Shown: positions 1 through 9,352 of the stretch, one piece after another
Layout of the letters: each line of letters opens with the position of its first letter
Numbering within the stretch: the stretch's first letter is position 1
Origin: a candidate division FCPU426 bacterium
GTDB taxonomy: Bacteria; Oederibacteriota; JAAXVQ01; JAUVAV01
Reading direction: 5' to 3'
Length of the DNA stretch: 64,000 nt
Assembly: GCA_030591525.1 (NCBI GenBank)
Contig: JAUVAV010000010.1
Coordinates: 17,933-81,932 of the forward strand
Translations under genes and position numbers: made by a program
Notes under the pieces: generated by a model
Seen by the model: only the letters and a program-made list of their open reading frames with translations
Told to the model about the DNA's origin: nothing
The model's database searches: none

Positions 1-2
1 TT

Positions 3-302
3 CCCTTAACCATTAACGCGGCCTTTATTTCCCTGGTAGCTCAGTTGGTGGAGCCGGGCGGCCTTGAGCCGGGATACCGGCTGGCGCTCTTGGTCGTGGT
101 AATTGGCTTGACTTTTCTGACGGTTAGTACCATCCCCTATCCCAATCCAGCAGATCGACCGGTTATCTTTTTACTGGTGCTGTTGGCCGTGGCAACGATA
201 TTTTTAGGCCCACCGGCCGCCACGAAGATAGCGGTTTGGCTGCTGCTCGTGGGTGGGACGATTTATATAGTTATCGCGCCATTCGGTGTGAAGAAAGGAT
301 AA
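3..302 (+). CDS. pssA: C-terminal part of a CDP-alcohol phosphatidyltransferase, probably phosphatidylserine synthase; truncated by window edge
   Basis: Frame is open from the window edge (PLTINAAFISLVAQLVEPGG...); hydrophobic, with a PssA-like LTFLTVSTIPYPNP motif and TM tail; immediately upstream of leuA, a common arrangement. Confidence 0.5.
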   Translation, partial: PLTINAAFISLVAQLVEPGGLEPGYRLALLVVVIGLTFLTVSTIPYPNPADRPVIFLLVLLAVATIFLGPPAATKIAVWLLLVGGTIYIVIAPFGVKKG

Positions 303-308
303 TCAACC

Positions 309-1865
309 ATGCCTGAAACAGTAAAAATATTTGATACTACTTTGCGGGACGGGGAACAGTCTCCCGGGGCCAGCCTGGATAGGAACCAAAAAGTGGAGAT
401 AGCCCGGGCTTTGGAGACCTTGGGAGTGGACATAATTGAGGCGGGATTTCCTGTTTCTTCGCCAGGTGATTTTGAAGCGGTGCGGGCTGTGACCAAAGCA
501 GTTACAGAACCCGTAGTAGCTGGACTGGCCCGTTGCCAGAAGGCGGATATCAAGACAGCCTGGCAGGCGCTGCAGAGCGCCAGGCGGCCCCGAATTCACA
601 TCTTTCTCTCAACCTCACCCCTGCACATGAAATACAAGCTGAAGAAAAGACCAGAGGAAGTAATGCGCATTGCGGAGAATATGACCCGTTATGCGTGTTC
701 GCTCTGCCAGGATGTACAATTTTCGCCTGAGGATGCCACCCGTAGTGAGTTGCCTTTTCTGGCCCAGATTGTAGAAACCGTGATTCAGGCCGGAGCCTCG
801 ACCATCAATATTCCAGATACCGTAGGTTATACCACTCCTGGGGAATTTGAGGTTTTAATTCGCGAATTGTATGCTCGAGTTCCCAGCCTCCGGCAGATTA
901 TGGTTTCCGTGCATTGCCATAATGACCTGGGCATGGCCACGGCGAATTCCCTGGCCGCAATTCGCGCGGGCGTCCGCCAGGTAGAAGGTACCATCAACGG
1001 GCTGGGAGAACGCGCGGGCAACGCGGCCCTGGAAGAGATTGTAATGGCCCTCAAGACCCGTGCAAAATTCTACAGGGTGAGGACCAATATTCAAACCCGG
1101 CAGATCGTGCGCATATCCCGTTTGGTATCTTCAGCCACGGGTATAGTGGTTCAGCCGAACAAGGCCATTGTGGGCGGAAATGCCTTTGCCCATGAAGCGG
1201 GAATCCACCAGGATGGGATTATTAAGCAGAGGCTGACCTATGAAATTATGAATGCCCGGGATATAGGACTTAAGGAAAACCGGCTGGTTTTAGGCAAGCA
1301 TTCCGGCCGGCACGCCTTGGCCAAAAGGCTCCGGGAATTAGGCTACCAGCTGGAGGAAAAAGAACTTCAAGGTTTTTTTGAACGCTTTAAGGAACTGGCG
1401 GATAAAAAGAAAGAGGTTTTTGATGAAGATCTGTTTGCGCTGATGGAAGAGCGCACGGGTGCGCCCAAGAAAGTCTACAGTTTGGAACACGTCCAGGCCT
1501 CTTCGGGAAGCGGCCTGGTACCCACGGCCGCGGTTCGCCTGCTTAAAGAGGGTCAAATACTTCAAGGATCTGGAACAGGCGACGGCCCGGTGGACGCGGT
1601 GTATAAAACCATAGATGCTCTATTGGGCCGGCAGCATAAATTAACCGGTTACGCGATCCAGGCCATTACCGGCGGAACCGACGCCCAGGGCGAGGTTACG
1701 GTTCAACTGGACAGCCATGGCCGGGTGATTACCGGCCGGGGAGCGCATACTGATATTATTGTCGCCTCAGCCAAGGCCTATATAAATGCTTTGAACCGTC
1801 TGGCTGCCATGGAGAATGTTGTACGAAAAATCCCAAATCGCCGTTCTAAGGCGGTAGCACGCTGA
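309..1865 (+). CDS. leuA: 2-isopropylmalate synthase
   Basis: FDTTLRDGEQSPGASL, VHCHNDLGMATANSLAAI, GKHSGRHAL motifs; C-terminal regulatory domain. Confidence 0.97.
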   Translation: MPETVKIFDTTLRDGEQSPGASLDRNQKVEIARALETLGVDIIEAGFPVSSPGDFEAVRAVTKAVTEPVVAGLARCQKADIKTAWQALQSARRPRIHIFLSTSPLHMKYKLKKRPEEVMRIAENMTRYACSLCQDVQFSPEDATRSELPFLAQIVETVIQAGASTINIPDTVGYTTPGEFEVLIRELYARVPSLRQIMVSVHCHNDLGMATANSLAAIRAGVRQVEGTINGLGERAGNAALEEIVMALKTRAKFYRVRTNIQTRQIVRISRLVSSATGIVVQPNKAIVGGNAFAHEAGIHQDGIIKQRLTYEIMNARDIGLKENRLVLGKHSGRHALAKRLRELGYQLEEKELQGFFERFKELADKKKEVFDEDLFALMEERTGAPKKVYSLEHVQASSGSGLVPTAAVRLLKEGQILQGSGTGDGPVDAVYKTIDALLGRQHKLTGYAIQAITGGTDAQGEVTVQLDSHGRVITGRGAHTDIIVASAKAYINALNRLAAMENVVRKIPNRRSKAVAR

Positions 1866-1891
1866 GGGATATTTACTTTGGAGAGGGATAC

Positions 1892-2101
1892 ATGCCTAAA
1901 CAAAGACTTCAGCGCAGCAAAACCAACCGGATGTTTGCAGGAGTTCTGGGAGGGCTGGCAAAATATTTTGATATTGACGCCAGCTTACTAAGGATTTTAT
2001 GGGTTTTACTGACCGTGTTTACGGGATTTTTCTTAGGCATATTTGTATACTTGTGTGCCATTTTTATTATTCCCAATCAAGTTAAAATTAATAAAAACTA
2101 A
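1892..2101 (+). CDS. PspC domain-containing small membrane protein
   Basis: LQRSKTNRMFAGVLGGLAKYFDIDASLLRILWVLL is PspC-like. Confidence 0.85.
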   Translation: MPKQRLQRSKTNRMFAGVLGGLAKYFDIDASLLRILWVLLTVFTGFFLGIFVYLCAIFIIPNQVKINKN

Positions 2102-2173
2102 GCTGCTAACTGTAATAACGGGAAAGAACTAAGTGATTACTTAGAAGCTGTGAAATAATTGATTTATATAGAT

Positions 2174-2269
2174 ATTCCCCTCCCTTGAGGGGAGGGGATG
2201 AAGGGGAGGGTGAAAATAAAACGCTTATATTACCACCCTCTCCTAGCCTCTCCCATCAAGGGAGAGGAA
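2174..2269. repeat. Imperfect inverted repeat (CCTCCC..AAGGGAGG family)
   Basis: ATTCCCCTCCCTTGAGGGGAGGGGATGAAGGGGAGGGTG ... CACCCTCTCCTAGCCTCTCCCATCAAGGGAGAGGAAT; related arms at 26742-26826 and 53445-53481. Confidence 0.75.
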
Positions 2270-2345
2270 TAGACTTGTTGAATTTAAAAAAAACGATTTT
2301 TTCACAGCTTCTGACTGACTATTTACAAAAAGGAGTAGTTTGAAT

Positions 2346-3644
2346 ATGCCGCGACCCATGACAATCAGCGAGAAAATTCTGGCGCGGGCGGCCGGAAAAA
2401 AATATGTTGCGCCCGGAGAGATGATCTTGGCTCGGCTGGATCTCTGCCTGGGAAATGATATTACCGCTCCCCTGGCAATCAAGGAGTTTTACGGCAACGG
2501 CGGAAAACAGGTTTTTGATCGCAAACGAGTGGCCTTGATACACGATCATTTTACCCCCAACAAGGATATTAAATCAGCCCAGCAGACCAAGCTCCTGCGT
2601 GAATTTGCCCACGAGCAGAAATTAAAGTATTACTGGGACCAGGGAGAGTGCGGGATTGAACACGCCCTGTTGCCGGAGCAGGGAGTAGTAGTACCCGGCG
2701 ATTTAATCATTGGCGCGGATTCCCATACCTGTACTTATGGAGCCTTGGGGGCCTTTGCTACGGGCGTGGGCTCCACGGACCTGGCAGCCGCCATGTTGAC
2801 CGGCCGGGCCTGGTTCCGCGTGCCTCCCAGCATCAAGCTTATATTTCGGGGGAAGATGCCCCGGGACGTAACTGCCAAGGATTTAATCCTGCTGGCCATT
2901 GCGCGTCTGGGTGTGGACGGGGCCAATTACCGGGCTTTGGAGTTCACTGGTCCGGTGATCTCCGGTCTGTCCATGGCCGGGCGTTTTACCATGAGCAATA
3001 TGGCGATCGAGGCCGGGGGCAAAGCCGGACTGGTTGTGCCGGACGCTGTTACTAAGAAGTATTCTCTGGGCCGCGCTCAGCGTAAGCCTCGTTACTATGC
3101 CTCGGATGCAGACGCGGTTTACGAAAAAGTGGAGGAATTCGATGTAAGCCGGCTGGAACCTCTGGTAGCCAAGCCTCATCTGCCATCTAACGTAGAACCG
3201 GTTTCCCGGCTAAAAAATATAGTTTTAGACCAGGCTGTGATCGGTTCATGCACCAACGGCCGGATCGAGGATCTGCGCGAAGCAGCCAAGCTATTGAAAG
3301 GCAAAAAGGTTAGTTCCCGGGTGCGAACTATAATTTTTCCGGCTACCCCAACTATCTGGAAACAGGCGCTTAAGGAAGGGTTGATGGAAGTTTTCACCTC
3401 AGCCGGATGCATTATCTCGCCTCCGACCTGCGGACCCTGCCTGGGAGGGCACATGGGCGTTCTGGCAGAAGGCGAGCGCGCCGTGGCTACGACCAACCGG
3501 AATTTTGTGGGGCGCATGGGTCATACCAAGAGCGAGGTTTACCTGGCCTCGCCCGGAGTGGCCGCAGCTTCAGCCATCAAAGGGCGCTTGGCGCATCCCC
3601 AAGAGGTTCGCGGATCAAAGTGGAAGCAAGGAGTTAAGAAATAG
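2346..3644 (+). CDS. leuC: 3-isopropylmalate dehydratase large subunit (LeuC/homoaconitase type)
   Basis: GADSHTCTYGALGAFATGVGSTD, IGSCTNGRIEDLR, PTCGPCLGGHMGVL; ATG at 2346. Confidence 0.95.
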   Translation: MPRPMTISEKILARAAGKKYVAPGEMILARLDLCLGNDITAPLAIKEFYGNGGKQVFDRKRVALIHDHFTPNKDIKSAQQTKLLREFAHEQKLKYYWDQGECGIEHALLPEQGVVVPGDLIIGADSHTCTYGALGAFATGVGSTDLAAAMLTGRAWFRVPPSIKLIFRGKMPRDVTAKDLILLAIARLGVDGANYRALEFTGPVISGLSMAGRFTMSNMAIEAGGKAGLVVPDAVTKKYSLGRAQRKPRYYASDADAVYEKVEEFDVSRLEPLVAKPHLPSNVEPVSRLKNIVLDQAVIGSCTNGRIEDLREAAKLLKGKKVSSRVRTIIFPATPTIWKQALKEGLMEVFTSAGCIISPPTCGPCLGGHMGVLAEGERAVATTNRNFVGRMGHTKSEVYLASPGVAAASAIKGRLAHPQEVRGSKWKQGVKK

Positions 3645-3685
3645 TGTTGAGGCGGATCTTAGCTGGGATATGTCACTTACAGGAC

Positions 3686-3713
3686 GTAGGGGCGACGCAT
3701 GCGTCGCCCCTAC
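3686..3713. repeat. 28-bp perfect palindrome GTAGGGGCGACGCATGCGTCGCCCCTAC
   Basis: Direct reading; same outer arms as 53367-53394. Confidence 0.9.
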
Positions 3714-3770
3714 AACTACGGATGAGGCCATAACAAATGGCTGATATAATACAAAAAAGGATAAGCGAAC

Positions 3771-4271
3771 ATGAAATTTCAAGGCAAAACCTATAAATTC
3801 GGAGATAATGTCAACACTGACGAGATTATTCCGGCCCGCTATCTGAATACCAGCGATCCCCAAGAACTTGCAGCCCATGTGATGGAGGATGCGGATCCCG
3901 GTTTCCCCGGCCTGGTAAAACCGGGAGATATTGTACTGGCAGGAAGAAACTTCGGCTGCGGCTCTTCCCGCGAGCACGCGCCCCTGGCGTTAAAAACCGC
4001 GGGCGTAGCTTGCATAGTAGCCGCAAGTTTTGCCCGGATTTTCTACCGCAATGCCTTTAACATCGGGCTGCCCATCCTGGAATGTCCGGATGCCGCTTCT
4101 GAGACTCAGGCCGGGCAGAAAATAGCCATTGACGCGGGACAGGGAATAATCAAGAACCTGACTACAGGTAAAACATATCAGGTTGATCCCATCCCGCCTT
4201 TTATGCAGGAACTGGTCGCAGCCGGCGGCTTGATGGAGTATGTGAAGAGGAATTTAACCGCTAAATTTTAA
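3771..4271 (+). CDS. leuD: 3-isopropylmalate dehydratase small subunit
   Basis: FGDNVNTDEIIPARYL, GRNFGCGSSREHAPLALK. Confidence 0.96.
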   Translation: MKFQGKTYKFGDNVNTDEIIPARYLNTSDPQELAAHVMEDADPGFPGLVKPGDIVLAGRNFGCGSSREHAPLALKTAGVACIVAASFARIFYRNAFNIGLPILECPDAASETQAGQKIAIDAGQGIIKNLTTGKTYQVDPIPPFMQELVAAGGLMEYVKRNLTAKF

Positions 4272-4318
4272 TAGGTACATATGCTCCGGGGTTTGCCGCG
4301 GGGTGGAGGGCTCACTAA

Positions 4319-4720
4319 TTATCCCTTCATTCCAATTTTATCTCGAATTATGCGAACTATCTCCTCGGCTATATCTACAGAAAAGATAGCTTCATCCCGG
4401 GAAGGCTCAACTTCACTCGGAGGATAACGAACATCAATAGCGTAACCGGACAGTTCAGCACAAGCTTTACGGAATTGATCGAGTTCCGGAAAAATTGAAA
4501 TTGTCAAATCCAACAACCTTACCAATTCGTGTATTTTAGGAAATTCAATCTGCTGAAAAGTTAAAAAAGCTTTAAGCGATTTTTCCACTGCTTGTTGAGC
4601 ATGAAAAGTCACGGTATCTGTAGGAGCTTCCGGGAGAAGAAGTGTCTGACGAGCTGTAATAAGATCATTGTCAGCTTTTTTCAACCACTGATATGCGAAT
4701 TCAATGTTTTGCTCGCTCAT
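4319..4720 (-). CDS. HEPN domain-containing protein
   Basis: AYQWLKKADNDLITARQTL..., FHAQQAVEKSLKAFLTFQ; overlaps the adjacent nucleotidyltransferase gene. Confidence 0.85.
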   Translation of the reverse strand: MSEQNIEFAYQWLKKADNDLITARQTLLLPEAPTDTVTFHAQQAVEKSLKAFLTFQQIEFPKIHELVRLLDLTISIFPELDQFRKACAELSGYAIDVRYPPSEVEPSRDEAIFSVDIAEEIVRIIRDKIGMKG

Positions 4721-5063
4721 AAACTACCTTTCCGGAACGGAATACCTCTGTAATGATATGATTAACTGTGCCATTCCAACGAGCGATTTCTTCGGGTGTA
4801 TAGACTAAAATATCCATGGCACAAGGCATGGGTTTGAAAAGCAGCCGAATAGGAACTGAACGTTTGTGCGCCGGGAGATCGGTGTCCATAACGACTAAAA
4901 TATCCAGGTCGCTATCCGCTGTAGATTGATTTGAGGCATAGGAGCCAAAAAGTATAATTTTAAAAGGCGAGAAATTATCAGCGATAGCTTTTATTACCAA
5001 TTCAACAGAAGCCGGGGAAAATATTTTCCCCGTTTGTTGTTCTTGAAGGGAAATATGTTTCAT
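4701..5063 (-). CDS. MNT-type nucleotidyltransferase domain protein
   Basis: LFGSYASNQSTADSDLDILVVMDT (GSx..DxD motif); MNT/HEPN pair. Confidence 0.85.
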   Translation of the reverse strand: MKHISLQEQQTGKIFSPASVELVIKAIADNFSPFKIILFGSYASNQSTADSDLDILVVMDTDLPAHKRSVPIRLLFKPMPCAMDILVYTPEEIARWNGTVNHIITEVFRSGKVVYERAKH

Positions 5064-5261
5064 AACTATTATGTGTCTCTTTTCAATTATTTCAATTCCT
5101 TACCTGCCCGTATGCCCAGTGGATTGCCGCGGCGTTGCCTGATTAATTTCCCGCTTTGGAAAGGTAGCCTGCCGGAAAACATATTTTACTTTAAATAAAT
5201 AACTTTTGCATTATTTATTTTTCGAAACATATCACCTGCTTTTCCTTATAAATAGATCCCG

Positions 5262-5303
5262 TTAGGAGCCTGTCGGACTTAAGTCTTTTTCCCCCCTCGG
5301 CCT
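5262..5303. repeat. Solo end of the CTAGGAGCCTGTCGGACTTA repeat family
   Basis: TTAGGAGCCTGTCGGACTTAAGTCTTTTTCCCCC matches the reverse complement of the right end of the 42551-42782 element. Confidence 0.8.
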
Positions 5304-5312
5304 GAGTGGAAA

Positions 5313-5921
5313 TCATCGTTTCTGCATCCGGCGCAGAACGCCGATGACAATACCCTGGATGCGCAGGTCTCCGGCCTCGACATAAATCGGCTGCATTCCA
5401 GTATTGGAAGGCTGGAGCCGGACGCGGCCGGCTTCGCGATAGAAGCGCTTGACAGTCGCTTCGTTTCCGATCAGCGCCACCACAATCTCGCCGTTTTCCG
5501 CCTGGCTGCGTTTTTCTATGATGATGTAGTCACCATCCATAATGTGATCCCCGATCATGGAATCGCCCTTGACGCGCAGGACAAAGGTCTCTTGGCGTCC
5601 CAGCATATCCTCAGGCAACACCATACTCTCGGGATGCTCAAGCGCCTCAATTGGTGAACCTGCGGCAACCAAGCCTACTAGTGGTACTTCCAGCGCGCGC
5701 GGCTGCTCGTCCGGTTGTTTTAATGTAACATGGCGGGCACGCCCTCCTTCCCGGCTAAGCATGCCTTTCTCCTCCAGCGTTTTGAGATGTTTATGTACCG
5801 TTGCAACCGAGGAGAGGCCGAAGTGTTCGCCAATCTCGCGCAAGGTGGGAGCATAGCCATTAGTCTGGATACAGGCTTGTACAAAATCCAGGATTTGTTT
5901 CTGTTTACGCGTCAGAGCCAC
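5313..5921 (-). CDS. lexA: LexA repressor (SOS regulator)
   Basis: LTRKQKQILDFVQ..GYAPTLREIGEHFGLSS..., VAAGSP cleavage region, GDSMIGDHIMDGDYIII, ATVKRFYRE. Confidence 0.97.
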   Translation of the reverse strand: MALTRKQKQILDFVQACIQTNGYAPTLREIGEHFGLSSVATVHKHLKTLEEKGMLSREGGRARHVTLKQPDEQPRALEVPLVGLVAAGSPIEALEHPESMVLPEDMLGRQETFVLRVKGDSMIGDHIMDGDYIIIEKRSQAENGEIVVALIGNEATVKRFYREAGRVRLQPSNTGMQPIYVEAGDLRIQGIVIGVLRRMQKR

Positions 5922-6294
5922 CTTTCCACCTCCTTTTCCTAAATAAATTTTCCGAGATGAGTCAGAACTGCGCTTTTTTGTTACGCCTTCGGTGAAATGA
6001 ATTCGCCTGGTCTATTTTAGCAGACAACTCAAAATTCCTCTCACCCAAAGACGAACAAAAGCCAAAAAAAAATAGAATAAAAAAAGCTTCAACTCAATAT
6101 TTACCATTTGTTCGTATTATTGTCAAGCAATATTTCGTAAATTATTCGCTCTACTCATCAGCTATATCCATCCTCCTGCCCCCGATAAATCCGAATTCTT
6201 ATTATTGACCTACTATTCCGGCTTTTGTTATACTTTTATTAATAAATCACTGCTGTCCAAATTAACAGTACATCCTGTTTACTAATAGCTCTGG

Positions 6295-6723
6295 GTGGTG
6301 TTTTCTATGCGGGAACTTTTTAACCGATTCTCAATTGCCTATTTTGCCGGCGCCATTGGTGGTTTGGCTTATGCTTTAATAGCATGGTTCTGTGACCAAT
6401 GGGGGCTTTTTGAGTTATTTTCCGTAAAAATGAGTGTCGCCAGCCTGAGCTGGACTTATTTGGCCCAACGGATTTTAAAAGGGTCTTTATGGGCGCTATT
6501 ATTAGTGTTGTTGGGCCCTTTTTTCCGGGCCCGGGGCGCTTTACTGGGTTTGATATTAAGTCTTCTGCCCAGCACCTATGTTTTATTGGTTTATTATCCT
6601 GGTCATAATTTGGGTTTTTTGGGATGGGACAAGGGGCCGCTTACATTTATGTTTGTTTTACTATTTAATGCGGCATGGGGGTTTATTGCCGGCGGCATAT
6701 ATGCCAAGCATTATCGTGCTTGA
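6295..6723 (+). CDS. Hypothetical integral membrane protein
   Basis: 142-aa ORF with several hydrophobic segments; ATG at 6307 also possible. Confidence 0.6.
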   Translation: MVFSMRELFNRFSIAYFAGAIGGLAYALIAWFCDQWGLFELFSVKMSVASLSWTYLAQRILKGSLWALLLVLLGPFFRARGALLGLILSLLPSTYVLLVYYPGHNLGFLGWDKGPLTFMFVLLFNAAWGFIAGGIYAKHYRA

Positions 6724-6847
6724 TATATTTTTTCCATGGGCCGACCCCGCCAACTCCCAGGATGGTTAATCAGCACACCCTATAATTTGGTTTTTCAGTA
6801 CTCTCAATATTAGGTTATCAAATAATTAGGAGGAAAGGAGCAGAGAA

Positions 6848-7090
6848 ATGCAATTAATCATCATCAAATTAAAATCAAGAAGCTCCCAAGCTGTGAAAGT
6901 GCAGGAAGTATTAACTAAGCATGGTGGTGATATTCAGGTGCGATTAGGGTTGCATGGGGCAGCGGCGGATAATGGCGATGAGGACGGTTTGATTATCCTG
7001 AAAGTAAAATCTGATCAAAGTGTGGTTAATAGTCTTGTTTCAGATCTTAATAGCGCAGGACAGGTCGAAATCAAAAATGTTTCCTTTTAA
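6848..7090 (+). CDS. Hypothetical small protein
   Basis: Preceded by AGGAGGAAAGGAG ribosome-binding-like sequence. Confidence 0.65.
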   Translation: MQLIIIKLKSRSSQAVKVQEVLTKHGGDIQVRLGLHGAAADNGDEDGLIILKVKSDQSVVNSLVSDLNSAGQVEIKNVSF

Positions 7091-7107
7091 ATCCGGTATG
7101 TCATTGC

Positions 7108-7250
7108 CTAGGAGCCTGTCGGACTTTGTTGTTGACTTATGATATAATGACAGCAGTTTCCCCCTTTTTGAAAAGGGGGAAGTTAAGTAAAAATGCAATT
7201 TAATACTCAGATTGACTTTTTTAACGCTGCTAAGTCCGACAGGCTCCTAG
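7108..7250. repeat. MITE-like element, family 1 (CTAGGAGCCTGTCGGACTT termini)
   Basis: CTAGGAGCCTGTCGGACTT ... AAGTCCGACAGGCTCCTAG terminal inverted repeats. Confidence 0.85.
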
Positions 7251-7316
7251 GGTGACGAAATTAAATATTTTATGGTCGCCGGATATTCCCGGGGGCATAG
7301 GCACGTCCCCCTGCTT

Positions 7317-7583
7317 CTAGAGGCAGATAATATTCACATGATCCGTTAAAGGATTTTGGGAAGGGAGAACCTTTATTTTAATATCTTCCTTAGGAAGATT
7401 CAGTTTTTCAACCATGAATTTCCGGATCGTTTCACCTTGCGTCTGACCCAATTCCGGCTCCAGCGCCAGCAGGCAACGGCCCTTGAGGTATAAGGCCTCC
7501 GGAGTATGCAGTTGAGCCAGGCGCTCCAAAGCCTGGGCATGTTTTTGATTAAAAATATCAATCCGCGCCAAACCGGTCAACAC
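7317..7583 (-). CDS. Hypothetical protein; true start uncertain
   Basis: GTG-start ORF; the frame stays open upstream to about 7676, overlapping the end of the HAMP gene. Confidence 0.5.
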   Translation of the reverse strand: MLTGLARIDIFNQKHAQALERLAQLHTPEALYLKGRCLLALEPELGQTQGETIRKFMVEKLNLPKEDIKIKVLPSQNPLTDHVNIICL

Positions 7584-7644
7584 GTTATTGTTTTTCCGGT
7601 AGAAAGGATAGCGGGAAAGAAATAATGCTTTTCTACCTCTGGGA

Positions 7645-8211
7645 TCAAAATTCTTCGCCCTTCGGGGCGGGGGATTTTAATATTTTTCCGATCTTGTTTT
7701 TGTCAGGACCGGATAAATTTGCGACGGCTTTTTCAAGATCTTCCCGGCGGCTTTTTAATCCTGCCAGCATTCGGTTAAAGGCTTCTTCCACATCATGAAA
7801 TTCATCGTTTTTACGAATTTTCATAATGACGTTTAGATCCCCCTTTTCGATTTGATGCATCATGCGTTTTAAATTATAAAGGGGACCGGCAATACGGTGG
7901 GAGTAAAAAAGGCTGAAAATCACAATCAGGATACTGCCGAGTAATGCTGAGAATAGCATGGGCAACCAAAGAATATCCAGAACCCGCGTAAAGACCATGG
8001 TGGGACTTAAGGTGTTCGCGAAATAAACTAAATCCTGGGATGAAGGACTGAATATTTCTTTCAACTTCAGGAAACCGACCGTAATAAAATGCGAAAAGAA
8101 AATGCTTGCGATCACGACTGTTCCAAAACGCCAAATAACCCTGTGCTGGAAACTTTTTTCAATCAGAAATTGGTGCCGCCGCTGATATTTCTTTTTGGTT
8201 TGCTGTTGCAT
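7645..8211 (-). CDS. Membrane protein with HAMP-like domain
   Basis: Two TM segments; YSHRIAGPLYNLKRMMHQIEKGDLNVIMKIRKNDEFHDVEEAFNRML. Confidence 0.75.
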   Translation of the reverse strand: MQQQTKKKYQRRHQFLIEKSFQHRVIWRFGTVVIASIFFSHFITVGFLKLKEIFSPSSQDLVYFANTLSPTMVFTRVLDILWLPMLFSALLGSILIVIFSLFYSHRIAGPLYNLKRMMHQIEKGDLNVIMKIRKNDEFHDVEEAFNRMLAGLKSRREDLEKAVANLSGPDKNKIGKILKSPAPKGEEF

Positions 8212-8236
8212 GACGATTATCCTCTCTTGGTCTTAT

Positions 8237-8929
8237 TTACTCGGCCACCACAAAGGCGCCGTTATACGCTCTCCGGCCGATCTCAATCTGGTAAATATAA
8301 ATTCCCTGCTTAATTCGGTTATGGCGGTCCCGGTAGTCCCATTCCGCCAGATATTGATTGCCTATGTTTGGGACGGAAAGTTCTTTCACCAAATAACTAT
8401 GCAAGTTGAAAATACGTACCTTGATATATTGCGCCGGTTCTCGCGACTTGAAGAAAATTCTTAAGGTTTGGAACTGTTGCCCATGAGGCGTTACGACTCT
8501 TGTTTCTAAATGAGTTTCAAAGAATAATTTATCTGTAAACCGAGGAGTAAGTGTGATGGTTGATGTGGGTGTTTGAGTAACCGTTATTGTATTCGTATAT
8601 ATGGGAGATGCCGTAGACGTGGGTGTATTCGTCGGAGTGGCGGTCGAGGTCACTGTGCCGGTAGGTGTCACCGTATAGGTTAGCGTGGCCGTCGGGGTTA
8701 TCGTTAATGTTGGAGAAGGCGTTGGCGTCACTGTCACCGTGTATGTTGGTGTACAAGTTATTGTCAGTATGCCTGTGGCTGTATTCGTAACCGCTTCTGT
8801 GGTGTAAGGAGACGTCTGGTCCGAATATATCACAGCCGCATTACTTATGATGGAGCTGTCCGGGTCCATGGAGGATACATCCACATCAAATTTCAAAATA
8901 AAAGGCCATAATAAATATGAATATACCTT
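8237..8929 (-). pseudogene. C-terminal fragment of a secreted protein: Thr/Pro-rich linker plus C-terminal sorting-like domain
   Basis: Frame begins mid-domain (KVYSYLLWPFILKFDVDVSSMDPDSSIISNAAVIYSDQ) with no signal peptide; C-terminus parallels that of the 32859-35936 product. Confidence 0.6.
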
Positions 8930-9352
8930 TCAAATAAACTTAAAAAAGATCAATTCTAGAAAAATTATACAAATATTTTGCACAATACGTCAATGAAAAA
9001 GGGAAGACATACAAAAGAGTGGGCAACTATTAAATATTATAATAATAAAGCCAGCTTATTTCCTCTTGCTACTGGGCTACCATTAATTGAGTTCTCCCTT
9101 TGAACTGCCCAGGATAGTGTTGTCCGGCCCGGTATACCGGGGGAGTAAAGGGCATGAACATTCTCTTGCGGAGTTATAGCCCGCCTATTTTCAGCTGCGG
9201 GAATATTTAATTCAAACTGACTTAATTATTGACGCGGCAAATCGACCATTGGTATAATTTCCGAGAACTCTTCGGAAGGCGGAGGCGGAAGAAGATGCCG
9301 CCGCGGAGAAGAAAAAGTCTACTAGTAATAAAAAATCGGTAAGGAGGAATTC

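Noticed and set aside
35-56. GGTAGCTCAGTTGGTGGAGC resembles a tRNA D-arm
   Set aside because: No T-arm GGTTCGAATCC or acceptor stem around it; it lies in the open coding frame of the pssA-like fragment
4319-5063. MNT/HEPN pair as a novel defence system
   Set aside because: Organisation and motifs match the common MNT/HEPN toxin-antitoxin-type module; nothing unusual seen
9270-9350. AEAEEDAAAEKKKSTSNKKS-like coding tail upstream of 9353
   Set aside because: Short frame bounded by a TAA upstream; no recognisable protein, could be chance
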